Of a stretch of 64,000 bases of DNA, positions 54,091-64,000 are shown piece after piece (position 1 is the first letter of the stretch; every line of letters begins with the position of its first letter). The notes below the pieces were generated by a model that saw nothing but the letters and a program-made list of their open reading frames with translations, had not been told where the DNA came from and searched no databases. The translations under genes were made by a program, and so were the position numbers. The DNA lies in assembly GCF_037176765.1 (NCBI RefSeq), contig NC_090022.1:76633209-76697208 (forward strand). Reading direction: 5' to 3'. This stretch comes from Anolis sagrei. Lineage: Eukaryota; Chordata; Lepidosauria; Squamata; Anolidae.

Positions 54091-54679
54091 GGCAATATTA
54101 CAATTATTGCCATGATTGTAATTCTCCCCTCAATCTGTTTTACTGGGCATCAGCTGCAAGGAGAGCCACTTTTCTGTTGACCAGAGCATGGTTGACTGGT
54201 ATAATTGTACCTTCCATGTTTCCTTTTCAGATCTAGTTCCTACAGGCTGTTTGCAACCTTTCCTGCTTTTCTGTTTCATGTGAGCAAATGGCTTTGCTCA
54301 TTTTGTTGCTCTGTAACATGACTTGTGTGGGTAGTGAAAGACCATGTACTCCAGAAGCAAAATGTCTTGCATCAGCCTGACCACATTTTTTTTTAAAAAA
54401 TGGAACAATAATGAAGCATGATGATGTCCAATACCCACTTCATCTCCTCAATTTCATGGCTTGAGTCTAGATTCCCACCCTGAATTTCTCTTCAGTCTTT
54501 GACTCTCCAACAACCATATTTCCTTGGTTGCTTTTCAAATCATAGCGTGCTCTCTCTCTCTACTGCCTGAACTCCTTAACTGACTGCACTCTTTTCTAGA
54601 ACTGCCCCTGTTTCCACTGCTTCCAGGTTTTTCCTCTATTCATAGACATTTTGCCTCTGAGTATAACTAGTAACAGTAA
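54091..54679. other. intergenic stretch, no gene recognised
   Basis: Nothing recognised. Confidence 0.3.
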
Positions 54680-54895
54680 TTCTCCATGGACCAATCAAGT
54701 TTTTTTTTAATTTCATATAAAAAGCATTACATACATAAGTATAAAACTGATAAAATAGAAGGAGCACAAGTGGCTAAATATTTTTTTTACCAAAAACTGG
54801 CAATAGCGACCGCATTGTCTGTAGCTTTAAACAATTCTTCCTCTGTACATGAGGCAGGGCATTGTGGACAAGCATATAGGTGTGGAGTTGTTTGT
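54680..54895 (-). mobile_element. LINE 3' end, Vingi/Ingi-like relative
   Basis: On the minus strand it carries a decayed ACPQCP-like peptide block, tgcctcatgtacagaggaagaattgtt, tatttagccacttgtgctcc and an A-rich tail, matching 9074-9230. Confidence 0.6.
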
Positions 54896-55069
54896 TCTGT
54901 TCCAGGTTAAAGTTAACAGTTGCCTCTCCACATTCAAGGTGTTGACTTTTTGCAGATTTGATTTAAAATGTTCTCCCTAGGAATCTCTACAGCCTCCACT
55001 GTGAGTTTATGATCACATTCTTGCCTGTATACTGGATGATCCCATGCACATATAGACGATATAGGATGT

Positions 55070-55236
55070 TTTCATGTTTTACCATCCTTGTGGGAGGCTT
55101 CTCTCATGTCCCTGCATGGGGAATTGGAGCTGACAGAGGAAGCTCATCTGCACTCTCCCCAGATTCGAACCTCTGGCCTGTCAGTCTTCAGTCCTGTCGG
55201 CACAAGGGTTTATCCCATTGCGCCACTGGGGGCTCC
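55070..55236 (-). mobile_element. Sauria SINE, 3'-truncated
   Basis: Minus strand starts ggagcccccagtggcgcaatgg and runs through the tRNA-like head to cctcccacaaggatgg; the BovB-like 3' tail is missing. Confidence 0.88.
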
Positions 55237-55336
55237 TAAGTAATACATGATAACCTATGCAATAGGTTCAGTTGAAGCGTTTACTGGAGTACCTATATAT
55301 TACCATAAGGTCAGCCACTGATCTGATCCTCAAAAA

Positions 55337-55451
55337 CAGTGGTTCTCAACCGGCCTTCAACTCCCAGAAATCCTAACAGCTGGTGAACTGGCTGGGATTT
55401 TTGGGAGTTGTAAGCCAAAATACCTGGGGGCCCACAGGTTGAAAACTACTG
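55337..55451. mobile_element. palindromic hAT MITE (cagtggttctcaacc type)
   Basis: Left end cagtggttctcaaccgg, right end ggttgaaaactactg; arms mirror with caactcccagaaatcc. Flanks ctcaaaaa and ctctaaaa form an 8-bp duplication with one difference. It lies 220 bp downstream of the receptor stop codon. Confidence 0.85.
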
Positions 55452-55675
55452 CTCTAAAACCAGTAGATTTGGGGTGTTTCAAAATTGCCCAGGTATTAAG
55501 ATTATTATATTTTTTTTCTTTTGTCATGTCAGGGAGCTATTGTAGGGATCCTGTTCAAAAGTCATGGATAATACAGTTTCATGGTAATAGTGGGGGTAGG
55601 GAAGAAGACAAAGTTGACGATGACATTCCTGAACAAGTCAGGTGTTGCTGCAAAGACGGCCTTATACAATAGTAT

Positions 55676-56740
55676 CTAGGTCATGTTTCTGAGGCCTTCC
55701 ATGGTCGGGCTAGTAGTCTCACCTGAATCCGTGAGGTTCTGGCTTATTGTGCCACAGCAGGGCAGTTTCCAATTGGCAGATTTCATATTGAAATAGTAAA
55801 GCAGTGGGTTAAGAGCACTGTTGATGCTCGCAAGGGCCATGACTGCTCGCTGGGCCGAACATGTGAAAGGCAGCAGTCCTGGGGTTGAGAGGACCCCAAT
55901 CCGGCCCAGCGTATGCAGGATGTGGATGATGTGAAATGGCAGGAAGCAAAAGGTAAGCAGGCCGGTCACCATCAGGAGAGTGTGGAGAGCGTGCCTCCGT
56001 AGCGAGGAAGCCTGAACTGACTTATGTGTGAGATTTATGATGCGTCGGGCAATCACAACTGAACAGATGACAATGGTGACAAAGGGCACAAAGAAACCCA
56101 AGGCTGAAGAGGCAAAGACCATGGCTGCAAGTTCATTGCTCCATACACGAGTGGGGAAATTCTCCATGCAGGCAGTATTCCCATTTGGGAAGTGACGCGT
56201 CACAGTGCTTCTGGAAAAGAAGATCAGCAGCCCAATTGCTACCGCACACCAGATTGCCATGGAGAGTAGCACACGGTAGAAGGGCCACCGGAGGCGCAGG
56301 TAGCGGATAGGGTGGATGACTGCCATGTAACGCTCGAGGCAGATGCAGGCCAAGAAAAGGGTGCTGCTGAACATGTTGGCCAAGAAAAGAGCATTGGTGG
56401 CCTTACACAGGCCCTCACCGAAGGGCCAGTCATTGTGTCTAGCGTGATACACAGCTTGCAGGGGCAGTGACAGGGCAAACAGTAGGTCGATAACAATGAG
56501 ATTGTAGATGAAGATCATGACAGGAGGGGCCTGGGCTCGGTTGATCCAGCAGCTCCACACGGCAACACTGTTCATACCCAAGCTCAGTACACAAACCAGA
56601 CTGTAAGTGACTGGAAGCAGCAGGTGCTGGAACTCCGCTTCAGCAACACACTGCAGTTGTGTTGATTTGTTAAGATGAGAGTTTGGGGTTTCCATCAAAG
56701 GGGAAGTCTCTCCTGGAAGGTGTGTGGCATTTCCCCACAT
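55676..56740 (-). CDS. P2Y/P2RY8-like class A GPCR, intronless coding region
   Basis: A seven-membrane-segment receptor of 354 residues. Visible marks are N-terminal sequons NAT and NKS, TM2 NLIVIDLLFAL with its aspartate, the ECL1/TM3 cysteine in GEGLCKATN, an ERY variant of DRY in CLERYMAV, the ECL2 cysteine in NTACMEN, TM6 FCFLPFHIIHIL, TM7 NSALNPLLYYF and a CC pair after TM7 for palmitoylation. FLANMFSSTLFLACICLERY and HPIRY place it in the P2Y/PAR group, nearest by eye to P2RY8. It is unlikely to be a protease-activated receptor: the N-terminal tail has no arginine and ECL2 lacks CHDV. The start MWGNATHL directly follows tttgctttccag, so a 5' non-coding exon probably splices there. Ligand unknown. 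Confidence 0.85.
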   Translation of the reverse strand: MWGNATHLPGETSPLMETPNSHLNKSTQLQCVAEAEFQHLLLPVTYSLVCVLSLGMNSVAVWSCWINRAQAPPVMIFIYNLIVIDLLFALSLPLQAVYHARHNDWPFGEGLCKATNALFLANMFSSTLFLACICLERYMAVIHPIRYLRLRWPFYRVLLSMAIWCAVAIGLLIFFSRSTVTRHFPNGNTACMENFPTRVWSNELAAMVFASSALGFFVPFVTIVICSVVIARRIINLTHKSVQASSLRRHALHTLLMVTGLLTFCFLPFHIIHILHTLGRIGVLSTPGLLPFTCSAQRAVMALASINSALNPLLYYFNMKSANWKLPCCGTISQNLTDSGETTSPTMEGLRNMT

Positions 56741-57566
56741 CTGGAAAGCAAACACATGATTTGTTTGTCAAATTAATCCAGTAAAGCCATTAGGAACCCT
56801 GTTTGTCGCAGGCAACCAGGAAGAAGGAGAGGAGACCGCCTTTTCCTTCCTGGTCATACAGGCACCTCTGCTGATATTAGCACAGGGTGCCATCAATGGC
56901 TAGGAGCTCTCACAGAGCAATGTGGCCATGTGGGTGTGGCAAAGGGGACACGGGTAGTAAGGTGACAGTTTAGTGGGGCTAATTGGCCCCACTTGCTGCT
57001 GTGGGTTGAGGACAGTGCATATGGCTGCCTCTGGGGCCAGTCTGAAGCATTTCCTCAGAGTAACTGGCCAATGCTGACAAGACCTTAAACGTGGTTCCCT
57101 GTATCGAGAAGCTGAACAGATCAAGGATTCAGAAGGATTCAGGACATTTTATTAGCCAGTTGCCTCAAGCAGAAGAAAATAAGATTTGCAATTGCCTTGA
57201 ATTCCTTTTCATGCAAATAGTCCTGGTCTAATAAAAGGACTCAGTTGTGTGATTTAGGGCCCTATCTGTCTCTGTATAGGATATATTCTGTCCGTTCACT
57301 GGCATAAGCTGCTCCCTCATCCGACAAAATCTATCCCACCCTCCCCCAACTACACTTGACAGCTCATTTCCTCTCTCGGTCATCACACCTCTCTGCTGAA
57401 TTTTCCCATGGTTCTAACTTCAATCATCAAAAGGGATTCTATATATGTAAATCTATCCCAAAGGAATGCGTTAGTTGAACTGCTGCATTTTAACACACAA
57501 TTTACTTGCTCTCTTGCTGTTGTCTCTTACTTGCTGAACTTGGAAGCACCACTTATGTAAGACATC
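56741..57566. other. upstream of the receptor, no exon recognised
   Basis: The non-coding first exon implied by the acceptor at the receptor start should lie upstream (higher coordinates), but I cannot place it. Confidence 0.35.
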
Positions 57567-57930
57567 AGGCCCTATTACACTACACTGTTATAACACAACT
57601 ATTCCACATTAACTGCTATGGCTGCTCCCTGTGGAATTCTGGGATTTGTAGTTTAGTGAGGCCAAGAGCCCTATGACTGAGAATTCTAAAGTCCTGCCCC
57701 GCTCCTTAAAGTTTACAGATTCTATACAGTGTTATCATGGCAGTTAAAGTAGAATAATTGCATAGACTCCAAAAACTTATACTTTAAGGAGGAGCGAGGC
57801 TTTAGAAATTCTCAGCCCTAGGGCTCTTGGGCCTTTCTAAACTACAAATCCCAGAATTTCACAGGAAGCAGCCATAGCAGTTAATGTGGAGTAATAATGT
57901 TATAACATTGTATAGTGTGATACAGCCCCA
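57567..57930. mobile_element. large palindromic MITE
   Basis: Arms of about 160 bp mirror each other: ggccctattacactacactgttataacac / gttataacattgtatagtgtgatacagccc outside, and aactgctatggctgctccctgtggaattctggg with its inverse inside. No coding capacity. Confidence 0.85.
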
Positions 57931-58501
57931 AAGTCTTGCAAAGTTCAACATCCATTAGTGAGGGATGCAAAGCATGTATCCATGCTGTCCTGAATGCCAC
58001 CAACTCTTTGCACCAGAAACCACCACATATGCCCAAAGTGACAAAACCTAGCAACCTATATCCTGCATACCTTCAGCACGTCAATTTTCCAGAGAGATGA
58101 CTGCTTCTTCATTAGTTCTGTGCTTCTGTGGAGAAATGAATATGTAGCAATTACCGAAGGAGGGCAGAATACTGTAGACGCCCTATCAGTCCGTCCCTGT
58201 TTCCTGTTTTGGCCTTGAATTGCACAGTGTTGCACTACATTTTATTTTGGGCATTCACCATGATAAGGTTCAAAATACTGGGGCTGTAGTTCAAGCATGG
58301 GCAAACTTTTAAACTTGGGGGCCGCATGATGGGCTGAAGCAGGGTGGACAGGCGGGGGGGGGGGGGGTTCCCCCAAGTCCTCTCCCTGCCCTTCCCTTCC
58401 CTTCCTCTTCTCTTTTGGATCCCAAAGGATTAGCTTTGGTTAGGATGAGATGGTGGATGGGAGAGAAAAAGTGTAAACATTAGACCTCGTATTGCTTTCT
58501 C
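57931..58501. other. intergenic stretch, no gene recognised
   Basis: It contains a G run at 58354-58368 and a decayed hAT-like phrase ggcaaacttttaaacttgggggcc near 58300. Confidence 0.3.
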
Positions 58502-58870
58502 CTGATCTTAGAGCTGGAAGAGACCCCCAAGGGCCATCCAATCCAACCCCCTTCCATGCAGGAAGGCATAATCAAAGCACTCCCAATAGACAGCCTCTGT
58601 GGAAAAGCCTCCAGAGAAGGAGATTCCACCACACTCCCTGGCAGCCTACACCACTCTCCAACAGCTCTTACTCTCGGAAAGTTCTTCCTAATCCTTTTCA
58701 GTCGAATCTCTTTCCCTGCCATTTGAAACAATTGCTCCCTTGTCTCTAGAGCAGCAGAAAGACAATTTCTCTCCTCCTTCTCAATGGGACAGCCTTTTAA
58801 ATCTTGAAACATGGTTCTCATATTCCCTCTCTACCTTCTCTTCTCTCAGGTAAACATCCCCCAGGTGGAA
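58502..58870 (-). mobile_element. CR1 LINE 3' end
   Basis: Read on the minus strand: tctctagagacaagggagcaattg, agattcgactgaaaaggattaggaagaactttccgagagtaagagctgttgg, ctccttctctggaggc, ccttcctgcatggaagggggttgg, ggtctcttccagctct. This is the CR1 3' order and matches 9925-10140. Confidence 0.82.
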
Positions 58871-59395
58871 AGAAAAAGAGAAGGAAGAAAGGGAGGAAGA
58901 GGAGGATGGGTAGAAGGGAATGCAGGGAGGGAGGGGAGGGAAGGGAGTGAAAGGAGAAGAAAGGAAAGGCAAATGGGAAGGAAGGTAAGAAAGAAGGAGA
59001 AAGGGAGAGAGGGAAGGAGGGAGGAAAGAGGGAAGAAAGGAAGGATGAAAGGCTGGAATGGAAGAAAGGAGGGAGAAAGAGGGAGGTAAGGAAGGAAGGG
59101 AAAAAGGAAAGAGAAAAGGAAGGAAAGACAAAAGTGAAGGAAGGAGAAAGAGAAGGAAGGAGGGAGGGAGGAAAGAGGAAAGGAAGGAAGGACAAAGGCT
59201 GGGAATGAGGGATGAAGAAAGAGGGAGGTAAGGACGGAAGAGAAGGAGGAAGGAAGGAGAAGGAAGGAAAGACAAAAGTGAGTAAGAAAGAGAGAAGGGA
59301 AGGAGAGAGGGAGAAAGAGGGAGGTAAGGAAGGAAGGAAGGAAGGAAAGGGTGAAGGAAGGAAAGAGAGGATGGTGAGAGAGAAAGAGGGAGCCT
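58866..59395. repeat. 530-bp homopurine tract (GGAA/GAAA)
   Basis: Almost every base is G or A for about 530 bp, mostly GGAA, GGGA and GAAA units. Both strands are open by composition alone, giving meaningless long frames. Mirror-symmetric purine runs like this can adopt triplex DNA. Confidence 0.92.
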
Positions 59396-59909
59396 GAGAA
59401 AAGTTCCCAAGGGACTACATCTGGCTCCCCCAGGCCTGGGTTTTCCCATACCTGCTATAGTGTATGCTCTAGCTGATAGGCAGTTCTGCTTTCACTAAGG
59501 CTCAGCAAGGACCTTAATCTGTTAATTGTGATTCTCCCCTTCCAGCTATCAGATAGATGCATCATTGGCTGACATAGATTTGAGCGAGCAAAATGTTGTT
59601 TGAAATCCACAACTTCCACTAAACCCAAACAGCATGGATAGTTGTGGGAATCATAGGAGCTGCATTGACACTGCTGACCAACAACAGCTATTATAACTGT
59701 CATTGCCCACTCCTTTTTAGATGCAGCACAACAGAATGAGGGTGTTTCCATATAAAGTGTTCATCCTGACTTTGCCCAGCCTGAAATACAATTTTTGCAG
59801 GGATTCAATCAGAGTAGGCCCAGCAAGACATTTTGCTGCTAGAAGCAAAGGACTAAATGGAGTCTCACCATCCTGGAATGAGGATGGGTAGAGCTCAAAC
59901 TAATCAATG
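59396..59909. other. intergenic stretch, no gene recognised
   Basis: Nothing recognised. Confidence 0.3.
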
Positions 59910-59917
59910 TACTAGAG

Positions 59918-60301
59918 CAGGGGTTCTCAAACTTTTTAAGCCGAGAGCTGGTTCATGGACCCTCAGGTGTTGGGGATACGACTATAGTTTTAAAAAACCA
60001 TGAATGTGCATTCATAAGATATGCACAGTGCACATATCTTATTTGTAGTGCAGAAAATAAAAGAAAGAACAATACAATATTTAAACTGAAGAACAATCTT
60101 AACCAACATAAACTTACCAGTATTTCAGTGGGAAGTGTGGGCCTGCTTTTGGCTTTTGAGGTTACATTAGGATTGCTGTTGTTGTGTGCTTTCAAGTTGT
60201 TTCAGACTTAGGGCAACCCTAAGTCTAAAGTTTGGGGGGGGGCAGAGAAATGGTCCTGGAGGGCCACATCCAGCCTGTGGACCTTCATTTGGGGACCCCT
60301 G
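59918..60301 (+). mobile_element. hAT DNA transposon remnant (caggggtcctcaaact type)
   Basis: Ends caggggttctcaaact and ttggggacccctg, with a perfect 8-bp duplication tactagag (59910-59917, 60302-60309). The body matches 37115-37477 throughout (agtgcacatatcttatttgtagtgc, gtgtgggcctgcttttggct). Confidence 0.93.
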
Positions 60302-60309
60302 TACTAGAG

Positions 60310-60989
60310 GATTGATTACTTCTCTCTCGGGTTTTGCAAGCAGATGGTGGATGAGAAGGCATGTGTTGGGGGTCCTTCAGCTCTGGATTTTCTGTACTGA
60401 GAAGTGTTGACATTCAAACTCAGACTGAGAGAAAATGCAGTAGTTTTCCACAACATTGCCCCTGGTGCTCTCCATTCGGAGGGGTCTAGAGCAGATGTTA
60501 GAAGGAAGATAGAGATGATTGTGGAGACAGGGAGAATCTAAACTGTTCTGTTTTCTTATGGAGACCAGTAGCTTCAATTCATTGCTGCTCTTTCTCCCAA
60601 GAAGTTGCCTGTGGTGGGTAGGGGTTCAAAGGTCAATCGAGCAGTAAAGCTGAAGGTGGTGATCCAAATTCCAAAGTAGCTATTAAACATGTAGAGATCT
60701 GTCTCCTAAAAGAGGGCACACCTTGAAGAGTTCCTTTTAACATTCAGGTGCAAACACCTCTAACATCTCTTCCAGAGACCTTTTGACTGAAATATCACCA
60801 CCTCGTTAACATTTCCGCATGACTGCTCTCATAACCATCATGGTGATGAGGAAGCAGAAGAAGGTCCTTCATCCTCTTGGAGCAATTGTCCATCAATTGT
60901 CAAACAGCTATAGAAACATAATGCACAACAAATAAGTGTTAGCAGGTAAAGGGCTCAGAGAACACGACTTCCCTCAAACTATCATATTG
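60310..60989. other. intergenic stretch, no gene recognised
   Basis: Nothing recognised. Confidence 0.3.
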
Positions 60990-61210
60990 TGCTTTATAAC
61001 ACTATTTATTTATTTTGTTGTTGTTTATTCATTCAGTCACTTCTGACTTTTCATGACCTCATGGAATAGTCCATGCCAGAGTTCCCTGAGGCCATTGCCA
61101 CCCCCAGCTCCTTCAGAGTCAAGCCGGTCACTTCAAGGATACTATTTATTTATTTACTTTATTTATATTATGGCTTTCTCACCCTGAAGGAGACTCAAAG
61201 TGGCTTGTTC
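60990..61210. mobile_element. RTE/BovB-related SINE or LINE piece plus LINE end
   Basis: ttgtttattcattcagtcacttctgacttttcatgacctcatgg resembles BovB-derived sequence (about 60995-61140). It is followed by a minus-oriented L2/CR1 terminal block (ctttctcaccctgaaggagactcaaagtggctt, 61150-61207). Confidence 0.5.
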
Positions 61211-61400
61211 CACCTTAACTGATGTGATCAAATCCTATGGGATACTGGAATTTGCAATTTAGGGAGAGGCTTTGGGAATGAATCCACAGCCAAGGAGCTT
61301 TAGGCCTTACCAAACTACAAATTACAGAATTCCACAAGATGCAGGCATAGCAGTTAAAGTGGGAAAGTAGTGCTCTAATAATGTAATGTGATAGGACTCG
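61211..61400. mobile_element. palindromic MITE, diverged
   Basis: The right half ccaaactacaaattacagaattccacaagatgcaggcatagcagttaaagtggg matches the right arm of the 57567-57930 element; the left half mirrors it weakly. Confidence 0.6.
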
Positions 61401-61865
61401 CATGGTTACAATTAAACTAAGGAAGACATCAAGTTTTTAGCCATTACACAATATCTGTGTCATCTTATCAAATGCTGTGAATTTGTTCTCTAATAAAATT
61501 AATAAGAGTGTGTGTATCCCAACCACATCCTTTCTAGGAGGCATGCTTTAACACCACTACCACCACCATCATGCCACAGTCCTGGCATCAAAATCACTCA
61601 GTTGGCCCATGTGACTTTTTCTCACAATGGAGATGAAAAATAGTTCCCTATGGTAGTAAACCTGGGGCAGGGAACATGGATAATGGATTACAAAGTCAAC
61701 TTTTCAGCATGATTGAAGAAAAGAAGACAAGGGTCAAGTCTAATACCATAAATATAATGCTGACTTTCTCTCAATATTTGTAATCTCCAGTTTCTGCGAC
61801 ACAGTTGGGGCTGTATAGCTATGCCTTTCTTTGCCTTTTCTTGTCCTCTGCTCTACCCTGGGATT
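61401..61865. other. intergenic stretch, no gene recognised
   Basis: Nothing recognised. Confidence 0.3.
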
Positions 61866-62112
61866 TTATTTATTTATTGTGTCAGAAGCGAATTGAGAAT
61901 ACAGTTATAATGTATAGAAAAACAAGAAACAATGTTAGAAACTTGGCATTCTACTCAATGTCCTTTGACCAGAAGCTGGCCACTTGAGGTTCCTCTGGTG
62001 TCGCTGTAAGAAGGTCCTCCATTGTGCATGTGGCAGGGCCAGGCTGCATTGTAGTAAGTGGTCTGTGGTTTGCTCTTCTCCGCACCCACATGTTGTGGAT
62101 TCCACTGGGATG
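61866..62112 (-). mobile_element. Vingi/Ingi-like LINE 3' end
   Basis: On the minus strand it matches 46480-46752 block by block: tgtgggtgcggagaagagcaaacc, tgccacatgcacaatggaggaccttctta, agtggccagcttctggtcaaaggacatt, then a tail with cacaataaataaata. Confidence 0.85.
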
Positions 62113-62920
62113 CCTTTTTATCGTAAAAGCAGCTTATCATTCCCTCCAGCCAGTGTCTCCAAGAAAATGTCTTTATCTCTGGAATAGCCCCTGCTTTGAA
62201 AGGAAACATTTCCTGCCACAGTAGCCTTTAGAGTATCCCTGATAAATCACTCAGAATAACATTAAACTTATTGTAGCAAACAGCTTCTAACAGAACTAAA
62301 CATGGAGTAAGCAGGATGCAAGAGAGGGCTAAGATAATGATTTGCCAGTGAAAGCTGCCTTTTTTGGGCTTTCCTGCAGTGCCGCCTGCTGCTCTAATTG
62401 TGCCACAACAATGCATGAATTTCATTAAATTTTTCGTTTGTGCAAGCTTTGGACATTAAAGGGGTGGAGTATTAGTTTCATTTGACCTTCCTTTGGGTTT
62501 CCACTTATGGAACATGATTTTCTGAGGTATGTGCATCAACCACAAGACTTGCAAATGAACACTGGGTTGGGCTTCCGCAGACCTTTAATGAAAAAAACAC
62601 ACACATGCTAGATGGAAGATACGTACGTGAAGAAAATCACAAGATTAACAGGCATCTTTTGCCACTTCAGGGAGTCCCTCTTCTAAAAATATTCCCAGTA
62701 TAGAGTTTAGTTCGACTCCCATTATGAAATTCCAAACTAGGTGTGACATTGATAAATTTGGTTACAGTTTGGTCTCCCAAAACATTTTGCGAATAGATGT
62801 TGTGAGTGATTAGGGTGGGAGGGAGATGTAGACTAAGATGGCAATGTGGGAGGACAAAAGGCTTTCGTCTTAAGTCCACATTTGTAGATATGCATCATGG
62901 TGCACATAAAGCAAGGATAA
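62113..62920. other. intergenic stretch, no gene recognised
   Basis: Nothing recognised. Confidence 0.3.
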
Positions 62921-63272
62921 AATACCGTATTTACTCAAGCATAATGCACCATCGAATGTAATGTGCACTTCAACTTTGAAGGTGCACATTATGAAAAAGT
63001 ATTTGCTGTTGAATGCAATGCAATGGTTGCAATAAGGCTGGTGCGAAGCCGCATCCCTCTGTCAAGCCTAGGATTGCAAACTCGCCAGCCTCACCCAGTT
63101 CCCAAATGACCCTCAAAACCTCCCCAGTTCAACTGCTTGCCTCCTTGATGACAGGATGAATGGCGAAGGTGAGTTTACGTGCACAATTCTAATACACCAT
63201 CAAATCTAATGCACAACCTCAATTTTGGGAATGTCATTTAGCCAAAAGTATGCCTTAGACTCAAGCAAATAT
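62921..63272. mobile_element. candidate DNA element with inverted ends
   Basis: Left end accgtatttactcaagcataatgcaccatc; right end taatgcacaacctc...gccttagactcaagcaaatatg, whose reverse complement reads catatttgcttgagtctaagg. The phrase ataatgc/taatgcac recurs within. Boundaries are approximate. Confidence 0.45.
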
Positions 63273-64000
63273 GAATATGTGCAGCTTTTGGATTGCATGA
63301 GGCCTTTTGAGGCATCTGGTGTGATCCTAACCACCCAGCAGTTTGTGGATTGGAATAAGACTTTGGAGACCAGGGGTTGAATCCTTCTTGATATCATGGG
63401 ATTACAACTTCCAACATCCTAGGGATAAGACCAGGAGTATGACAACATCTGGAGGATCTAAAACACACTATCTCATCACATGGGTAAATTTGTCCAACCT
63501 ACTACATTTTCACCTTAGTTCAGGGACAGAGCCAGCAGGATCCCACAAAAAAAATGTACATCTCAGTACATTGGTGGGGCTCTCTTTTTGAACTGAGGAG
63601 AAAGTGTCGTAAGAGGGAGCAATAAGAATACAGGAGACTTCCCGTGTTCTCATTGAGAGAATGGGGGTAAGCTGGGTGGCAACGCTTCTCTCTGTGGGAT
63701 AGGTAAGAGGTAATGCAGATGGTGCGGGGCGATAAGTTCCTCACACTGCTAGCTGGATTCACCACAATGCATAGTGAAGCCCTCACTATCACCCACCAAG
63801 TGGATCTCAATGTGATGAGGTCCCTAGTCACTAACCCTGGTATAGCCAATCGTCCATCATCCTTTCTCCTTCCATTTATGCTCTATGTCACTTTGAGTCA
63901 AATGGGTTGATGGTAGAGGAGGGGCCATGTTTCTGTTACTGGCATTAGCTAGATCGCTGCTAGCAATATCACCTCTCATATGGGTGGTAGGTACCCCAGA
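63273..64000. other. window end, no gene recognised
   Basis: A 109-codon minus-strand open frame (63520-63849) has no recognised domain and no clear splice signals. Confidence 0.3.

Noticed and set aside
55676-56740. Receptor as a thrombin/protease-activated receptor
   Set aside because: There is no arginine in the N-terminal tail for cleavage and ECL2 lacks the CHDV motif.
58781-59449. 222-codon frame rich in Ser, Pro, Leu and Phe
   Set aside because: It is simply a translation of the homopurine tract; the other strand is equally open.
63520-63849. 109-codon minus-strand frame near the window end
   Set aside because: No recognised domain or splice signals; could be chance.

Overview
This window is nuclear DNA from a reptile, most likely an iguanian lizard of the Anolis type. 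That call rests on a full-length Sauria SINE with a 12-13 bp target duplication, further squamate tRNA-derived SINEs, very many copies of a palindromic MITE family I associate with Anolis-type genomes, L2, CR1, L1 and Vingi/Ingi-like LINE pieces, several hAT elements, and host genes with vertebrate exon structure. Species is inferred from repeats only.

There are three host genes. (1) At 2803-4047 (+) is an intronless alpha-2 adrenergic receptor, best read as the fourth subtype ADRA2D, downstream of a GC-rich block at 1985-2802. (2) At 45131-24127 (-) is a complete coagulation factor XII gene (F12). I rebuilt 14 coding exons whose splice phases all agree: 1776 nt, 591 residues, with signal peptide, FN2, EGF, FN1, EGF, kringle, linker and trypsin-like protease with an intact triad. 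(3) At 56740-55676 (-) is a single-exon class A GPCR of the P2Y/P2RY8-like kind. ADRA2D and F12 converge. Human ADRA2C lies on 4p16 near HGFAC, the paralogue of F12, so ADRA2D beside F12 looks like the sister block from whole-genome duplication.

By region: 0.7-1.7 kb holds a Penelope-like composite with inverted ends and hammerhead-ribozyme-like motifs; 1.73-1.93 kb is a 200-bp palindrome; 2-4 kb is ADRA2D; 4-24 kb is intergenic and full of nested repeats (Sauria SINEs inside a DNA element, L2 inside a MITE, a DNA element inside L1); 24-45 kb is F12, its introns carrying MITEs, a pogo-like element and Penelope-like pieces; 45.5-46.75 kb is a LINE with a long open reverse-transcriptase frame; 47-51 kb holds another Penelope-like copy and a MITE cluster with same-family nested insertions; 55.7-56.7 kb is the receptor; 57-64 kb holds palindromic MITEs, a CR1 end, a 530-bp purine tract, a hAT element and LINE ends.

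The genes do not form an operon or one pathway. F12 makes a secreted contact-activation protease; the two receptors are membrane proteins. Nothing recognisable as a retrovirus, LTR element, Polinton, CRISPR array, rRNA or functional tRNA was seen.
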